Shown here one piece after another: positions 22,959 to 28,243 of a DNA stretch of 28,243 bases. The stretch covers positions 1 through 28,243 of the forward strand of contig JBEVIH010000243.1 in NCBI GenBank assembly GCA_040510815.1, written 5' to 3'. Numbering within the stretch: position 1 is the first letter of the stretch; the number at the start of each line of letters is the position of its first letter. Source of the DNA: VAZQ01 sp040510815 (lineage in GTDB: Bacteria > Pseudomonadota > Alphaproteobacteria > Rhizobiales > Xanthobacteraceae). The notes below the pieces were generated by a model. The model did no database searches. It was not told where the DNA came from and worked only from the letters and a program-made list of their open reading frames with translations. The position numbers were made by a program, and so were the translations under genes.

Positions 22959-24119
22959 ATGACCGCCCACGATCCCGCCTTGCAGACCGCACGAGTGCCG
23001 CCCGCCGGCCCGGCCGAAGCCGAGGCCGGGGCCGTCCTGACCATCGACCTTGCCGCCATCGAGGCCAATTGGAAGAAGCTCTCGAGCACGACGGTGCCGG
23101 TCGAATGCGCGGCCGTGGTCAAGGCTGACGGCTATGGCTGCGGCCTCGAGCAGGTTACCGCCAAGCTGGCGAAGGCCGGGTGCCGGACCTTCTTCGTCGC
23201 CGACGTCGCCGAGGGCCGCCGGGTACGGGCGATCGCGCCCGCAAGCGCCATTTACGTGCTCAACGGGCTGATGCCGGGCACGGCGCAGTCTTTTGCCGAC
23301 GCCTCGTTGCGGCCGGTCATCAACAGCACCACCGAGCTCGCCGAGTGGGATGCCTTCGTCAATATGAAAGCCTGGCGCGGCGGCGCGGCGCTGCATGTCG
23401 ATACCGGAATCAATCGGCTGGGCGTCACCGTCGACGAGGCGGTCGCTATTGCGCCGCGCATCCAGTCCGAGCAACACGGCATTACGCTGCTGATGAGTCA
23501 GCTCGCCTGCAGTGAAATTCCCGACCACACGATGAACGACAAGCAGATCCGGGTTTTTCGCGAGATCCGCATCATGTATCGCGGCGTTCCGTCCTCGCTC
23601 GCCAATTCATCGGGGATATTTCTCGGCGGCACCGTCTATTGCGATCTGGTGCGGCCCGGCGCGGCGCTGTTCGGGGTCAATCCCACCGCCGGACGGGCGA
23701 ACCCCATGCGGGCGGTGGTCGAGCTCAAGGCCCGCATCATCCAGGTGCGCAGCCTCAAGCGCGGCGAGACCGTCGGTTACGGCGCGACCTGGACGGCGGG
23801 GCGGCCGACGCGCCTGGCGATCATCGCCGTCGGCTACGCGGACGGCTTCTTGCGGTCGGCCGGCGCCGCCAAGCACAAGGAGGCGGCCGGGGTCATCGTG
23901 AACGGCAAGCGCTGCCCCATCGCCGGCCGCGTCTCCATGGACCTGTTCGCGGTCGACGTCACCGATCTCCCCGAGGGCACGGTGCGCCGTGGCGATCTTG
24001 CCACCCTGATCGGCGACGGGCTGGGCGTCGACGATCTGGCCGCCTCGATGGGGACCATCGGCTACGAGGTGCTCACCAATCTCGGTCGGCGCTATCATCG
24101 GGTTTACAAGAACGCCTGA
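22959..24119 (+). CDS. alr: Alanine racemase
   Basis: Alr interconverts L- and D-alanine for peptidoglycan using pyridoxal phosphate. The 386-residue product has the PLP lysine Lys55 in AAVVKADGYGCG, the opposing catalytic Tyr274 in ETVGYGATW, HVDTGINRLG, RPGAALFG, and AGRVSMD in the C-terminal barrel. Residues 1-25 are an Ala/Pro-rich extension. One oddity is LMSQLACSE at 178-186, where most relatives have His in place of Gln181 (MSHLA or THFA), a residue near the cofactor ring. It lies 101 bp after dnaB and before radA, the usual rhizobial order. The ATG at 22959 has no strong Shine-Dalgarno; later starts would cut the conserved N-terminal strand only slightly. Confidence 0.95.
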   Translation: MTAHDPALQTARVPPAGPAEAEAGAVLTIDLAAIEANWKKLSSTTVPVECAAVVKADGYGCGLEQVTAKLAKAGCRTFFVADVAEGRRVRAIAPASAIYVLNGLMPGTAQSFADASLRPVINSTTELAEWDAFVNMKAWRGGAALHVDTGINRLGVTVDEAVAIAPRIQSEQHGITLLMSQLACSEIPDHTMNDKQIRVFREIRIMYRGVPSSLANSSGIFLGGTVYCDLVRPGAALFGVNPTAGRANPMRAVVELKARIIQVRSLKRGETVGYGATWTAGRPTRLAIIAVGYADGFLRSAGAAKHKEAAGVIVNGKRCPIAGRVSMDLFAVDVTDLPEGTVRRGDLATLIGDGLGVDDLAASMGTIGYEVLTNLGRRYHRVYKNA

Positions 24120-24143
24120 CTCGGTCCTGATGCCGAGGCGTCG

Positions 24144-24221
24144 GTAGGTTGGGTCGAGTTCTTCACGAGACCCAACAATCGCACACGAGATGTTGGGTCT
24201 CGCGAGCTCGACCCAACCTAC
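24144..24221. repeat. Nested palindromic repeat pair filling the alr-radA gap
   Basis: An outer arm GTAGGTTGGGTCGAG (24144-24158) is the exact reverse complement of 24207-24221 (15 bp). An inner arm CGAGACCCAACA (24166-24177) is the exact reverse complement of 24191-24202 (12 bp). The loop is 13 nt. Each half also contains TTGGGT and ACCCAA facing each other, so the element reads as two inverted REP-like hairpins back to back. The right end is 18 nt before the radA ATG. Similar TAGGTTGGG...CCCAACCTA elements are widespread between genes in many bacteria, as I recall. Confidence 0.8.
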
Positions 24222-24239
24222 AAGTCCCGACAAGTCGCC

Positions 24240-25658
<1,419 letters not shown>

Positions 25659-25660
25659 CC

Positions 25661-27025
25661 TCAGGTCGTCGATCTCGGATCGACGATACGACCCTGGAAC
25701 AGGATCGCACGGGTCGCATAGTCCACGATGTAGAACAGGAACGGACGGTCGGCGTGGAACGGCTCCGGATCCGGCGGCACGCTGGTGCGAGACATTTCGA
25801 TGGCGGTTGCGGCGGCCGCCTCCGTGCCCTCCTCCTGCACCTCGATCACGGCGCGGTGGACGATCTGGCTGATCGCCAGCCGCTCCTCCGATAGCGGGCG
25901 GCCGGTGATGCCGCTGAAATCCGCCCGGCTCGGATCGAATGGCAAGCGCATGCCCGCCTCCCGGAACGGTGTGACGAGCTCCGCCTTGAACGCCGTCTTA
26001 AAGCGCGGCAACGACAGGTCGACGTATCTGGTCTGACCGTTGCGCAGCGCCCCCAACAGCTCGGCCACCTCCTCGGTGCCGAGCCTGGCGGCGAGATCGG
26101 CGAGCCCATCCACGGCGTCGGGGAGCACGACCACCATGTTGAGGTCGTTCACCACATAAGGCAGCCGGATGGCGCGGTATCCTGGACGCGCCACCATCGA
26201 ATAATAGGCCCGCTTGTGCATGGTCGGGACCTGTACCGCCGCCGACGAGGAAAGATGGAAGGCGTCTGCCCGCGTATCCTCCTTTCTGAACGTCGAAGCC
26301 CAGGCCGCCTTGAAATAGATGGCATTGATGAGAACCGCGGTGGAGCTCTGGTCGAGCCGGTCGAGGATCTTGTCGATCTTGCCTTCGGTCTTGCGCGCGA
26401 CCCAGCCGTTGATCTGCTCGAGCCCGGCACCATCGAAGACCTCGGCCGCGTATTTGTCCCTGAGCAGCGCGATGTAGTCCTTGGAGACGACAGCGCCGTG
26501 CCTGGTGAGCATCATCGCGTCGGCGACGACGAGCTTGGCCGACGGCGGATGCCGGGGCGCGGCGACGCAGAGCCCGCCTTCGCGCCGCGCCGGGAAAATG
26601 CATTGACCATTCGCCGGCAGCGCGCCCTCGCAACGCTGGGCGTTGAGCCGCATGCCTTCAGGGCAAGCGGGCGTCGTCGTGCTCCGGTCGTAGCTGTTGA
26701 GGATCGACAACACGATCGCGTTCACCGCATCGATCTCGGGTCGATCCAGGCGATGCTGGAGCACCCCGATCATCTCGCGCTCGGTCTCTCCGCGCGCGCC
26801 GGCGAGCGCCATCGCCATGGCGGTGCCGACCGAATAGGGCGAGAACACGATGTTTCCAGGCGCGGCCGAAAACTGCTCGAACAGCTGCTGGCCCGACGCG
26901 TTGTAGGCCCTGGTCAGCAACCACGTCCGCGTGCCGTCCTGGGCCGCCGCGCCGCCGAGCGCGACCGCGATCAGGGCCGCCAACACGGAATAGCAGGCGA
27001 ACGCCCCTCCTCCGGAGCAGCGCAT
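25661..27025 (-). CDS. Secreted serpin (serine protease inhibitor) with a four-cysteine insert
   Basis: The 454-residue product has a signal peptide (hydrophobic core VLAALIAVALGG, likely cleavage after AAA at 26-28) and a full serpin fold: NIVFSPYSVGTAMAMALAGA (58-77), INAIYFKAAWASTF (233-246), and the serpin signature FHADRPFLFYIV (423-434). The reactive-loop hinge EEGTEAAAAT (398-407) has the small residues of inhibitory serpins. Counting 17 residues as in alpha-1-antitrypsin puts the scissile bond at Thr414-Ser415, with Arg413 at P2. Residues ~115-163 form an insert with Cys121, 132, 142 and 153 between the helix D region and strand s2A. Serpins trap target proteases covalently; the target here is unknown. 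The ATG at 27025 has GAGGAGG about 5 nt upstream. It stands alone between radA and cvpA. Confidence 0.92.
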   Translation of the reverse strand: MRCSGGGAFACYSVLAALIAVALGGAAAQDGTRTWLLTRAYNASGQQLFEQFSAAPGNIVFSPYSVGTAMAMALAGARGETEREMIGVLQHRLDRPEIDAVNAIVLSILNSYDRSTTTPACPEGMRLNAQRCEGALPANGQCIFPARREGGLCVAAPRHPPSAKLVVADAMMLTRHGAVVSKDYIALLRDKYAAEVFDGAGLEQINGWVARKTEGKIDKILDRLDQSSTAVLINAIYFKAAWASTFRKEDTRADAFHLSSSAAVQVPTMHKRAYYSMVARPGYRAIRLPYVVNDLNMVVVLPDAVDGLADLAARLGTEEVAELLGALRNGQTRYVDLSLPRFKTAFKAELVTPFREAGMRLPFDPSRADFSGITGRPLSEERLAISQIVHRAVIEVQEEGTEAAAATAIEMSRTSVPPDPEPFHADRPFLFYIVDYATRAILFQGRIVDPRSTT

Positions 27026-27416
27026 CACGTCCTCCTCGGCGCCACCCCACTTCGCAAATTGGGCGCGCGAATTGCATCGAAATGATGTTTCTACCAGGGC
27101 GCTTGCGGCTGCCGACGACCGGCTTGCGCCGCTCGACCTCGGCACGGCGTATCCGGCCGGCCCCAGATCGGAGTGGTTGACGGCGCAATAAGACGGGTGA
27201 CGGGACGGCGTCATCCGGCTATACAGCGGCCGGAAATGTCCGCCCGCCCTGGCCTCGCGAAGCGGGCTGCGGCGGGTGAATTACGGCAGGAAGATTAATG
27301 AGTTGGGGCGATTCTCGGCGGGCGCTTGCGGGCGACTCGGAGCGGTGGTCGGCCGGCAGTCCTGCTTCGGCCAATCGACCGGTCCGGCGCCCCGGAATGC
27401 AAGAGCAGGGTTAATC
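27026..27416. other. Divergent intergenic region between the serpin and cvpA genes
   Basis: I see no gene in these 391 bp. The serpin frame is open leftward from 27214, but that upstream translation is unlike any signal sequence and lies before a good ribosome-binding site, so it is taken as leader. A weak candidate cvpA promoter is GTGACG (27197-27202), 17 nt, then TATACA (27220-27225). No clear promoter was found for the serpin, and no palindromic repeat. Confidence 0.45.
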
Positions 27417-28058
27417 ATGCCCATCACCCTCCTCGACATCATCCTGATCGGCGTCATGCTGATTTCGGCGCTGCTCGCCATGATCCGCGGCTTCATGCGG
27501 GAAGTTCTGTCGATCGCCTCGTGGGTGATCGCCGCGGTGGTCACGCTCTACGCCTATTCGAAGCTGCTGCCGTTCGCGAAGTCGTATTTCAACAACGACA
27601 TCGTCGCGGCCGGGGTGGTGATCGGCGGCACCTTTCTCGGCACGTTGCTGATCGTCTCGGTGATCACCGTGCGGTTCTCCGACATGGTGCTCGACAGCCG
27701 CGTCGGGGCGCTCGACCGCACGCTCGGCTTCCTGTTCGGACTCGGGCGCGGGCTGGTGATCGTGGTGGTGGCTTTCCTGTTCTTCGCCTGGCTGGTGCCC
27801 GAGCGCAGCCAGCCCGAATGGATCCGCGGCGCCAAGTCGCGCGTGGTGCTACAGGGCACCGGCGACTGGCTGATGTCGATGTTGCCGGATGACCCGGAGA
27901 GCACCATCTTGAAGCGGTTGAAGAAGCCCAAGCCCGAGGAGGGCGAGCCGGGCGCGGACGAGCCGCCCGGCCAGCGCTCGGGTCTCGGACCCCCGCCGGC
28001 CGGGGGTTCCAAAGGAGCCGGGATATCTGGCCTGATCCGTGTTGGCACTGCGCGTTAG
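27417..28058 (+). CDS. cvpA: CvpA family membrane protein
   Basis: CvpA-family proteins are inner-membrane proteins first linked to colicin V production and often encoded before purF; their precise role is unsettled, with envelope stress resistance reported. The 213-residue product has about four membrane segments: residues ~4-24 (LLDIILIGVMLISALLAMI), ~29-45, ~64-85 and ~103-125. A Pro/Gly-rich hydrophilic tail follows from ~170. The motif RGFMREVLSIASW after the first segment is typical. The ATG at 27417 follows AGGG with 6 nt spacing. It lies 21 bp before purF, so the two are probably one operon. Confidence 0.92.
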   Translation: MPITLLDIILIGVMLISALLAMIRGFMREVLSIASWVIAAVVTLYAYSKLLPFAKSYFNNDIVAAGVVIGGTFLGTLLIVSVITVRFSDMVLDSRVGALDRTLGFLFGLGRGLVIVVVAFLFFAWLVPERSQPEWIRGAKSRVVLQGTGDWLMSMLPDDPESTILKRLKKPKPEEGEPGADEPPGQRSGLGPPPAGGSKGAGISGLIRVGTAR

Positions 28059-28079
28059 CCTCGGCCCGAAGGACCTGAA

Positions 28080-28243
28080 ATGAGCCAGCCGACGAGCGAG
28101 TTGATCGAGACCGAGGGCGACACCAGAGCCTTCGATATTGACGGCGACCGGCTGCGCGAGGAATGCGGAGTGTTCGGCATTTTCGGGCACCCGGACGCCG
28201 CCGCCATCACCGCGCTCGGCCTGCACGCGCTGCAGCACCGCGG
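28080..28243 (+). CDS. purF: Amidophosphoribosyltransferase, N-terminal part (cut by window edge)
   Basis: PurF makes phosphoribosylamine from PRPP and glutamine, the first step of purine synthesis. Only ~54 codons are present: a hydrophilic propeptide-like start (MSQPTSELIETEG) followed by LREECGVFGIFG. In the latter the Cys (residue 29) becomes the N-terminal nucleophile of the class II glutamine amidotransferase domain after processing. The final residues ITALGLHALQHRG match the family. GAAGGA lies 8 nt before the ATG. Its position directly after cvpA is the standard one. Confidence 0.93.
   Translation, partial: MSQPTSELIETEGDTRAFDIDGDRLREECGVFGIFGHPDAAAITALGLHALQHR

Noticed and set aside
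21336..24119. Single 927-codon frame spanning dnaB and alr, suggesting a fusion
   Set aside because: Only the last 386 codons are protein-like (Alr). The rest is a shifted frame of dnaB with Arg-rich translation. alr has its own start at 22959.

Overview
This window looks like the chromosome of an alphaproteobacterium of the order Hyphomicrobiales (Rhizobiales), probably near Bradyrhizobium, Rhodopseudomonas or Pseudolabrys. That rests on gene order and protein character, not a database search. Base composition is high in G+C, Shine-Dalgarno sites are clear, and GTG starts and 4-nt stop/start overlaps are common. Two housekeeping blocks frame the window. On the left, fatty-acid synthesis genes read leftward: fabD, fabG, acpP, fabF, then the 5' part of mltG running off the edge. 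Next comes a rightward translation block: rpsF, rpsR, a DUF2232 membrane protein and rplI. On the right, rightward replication and metabolism genes follow: cfa, dnaB, alr, radA, cvpA and the start of purF.

In related genomes, as I recall them, rplI lies close to dnaB, and alr, radA, cvpA and purF follow. Here about 12 kb (7784-19597) of catabolic genes sit between rplI and the cfa-dnaB block. Their left arm reads leftward: a Tat-exported TRAP-type solute-binding protein, then the large, FAD and [2Fe-2S] subunits of a molybdenum hydroxylase of the xanthine dehydrogenase/CO dehydrogenase family. The iron-sulfur subunit is fused to a CoxG-like domain. A MarR regulator is divergent from this operon. 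The right arm has a leftward pair (a small ABM-like protein and a maleylacetoacetate/maleylpyruvate isomerase-type GST). Divergent from these is a rightward operon: a Rieske ferredoxin fused to a Rieske oxygenase alpha subunit, the beta subunit, and an amidase-signature hydrolase. A leftward c-type cytochrome closes the block. The most economical reading is uptake and oxidation of an aromatic or heteroaromatic acid or amide. No ring-cleavage dioxygenase or ferredoxin reductase is in the window, so the pathway is incomplete here.

A second insertion, between radA and cvpA, is a secreted serpin with an intact inhibitory hinge and an unusual four-cysteine insert. Serpins are sparse in bacteria, and this is the most distinctive single gene of the window.

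Several gaps hold palindromic repeat elements: after rpsR, between the dioxygenase alpha and beta genes, between acpP and fabF, and between alr and radA. I found no tRNA, rRNA, CRISPR array, insertion sequence, integrase or replication origin. The genes at both window ends (mltG, purF) are cut by the edge.
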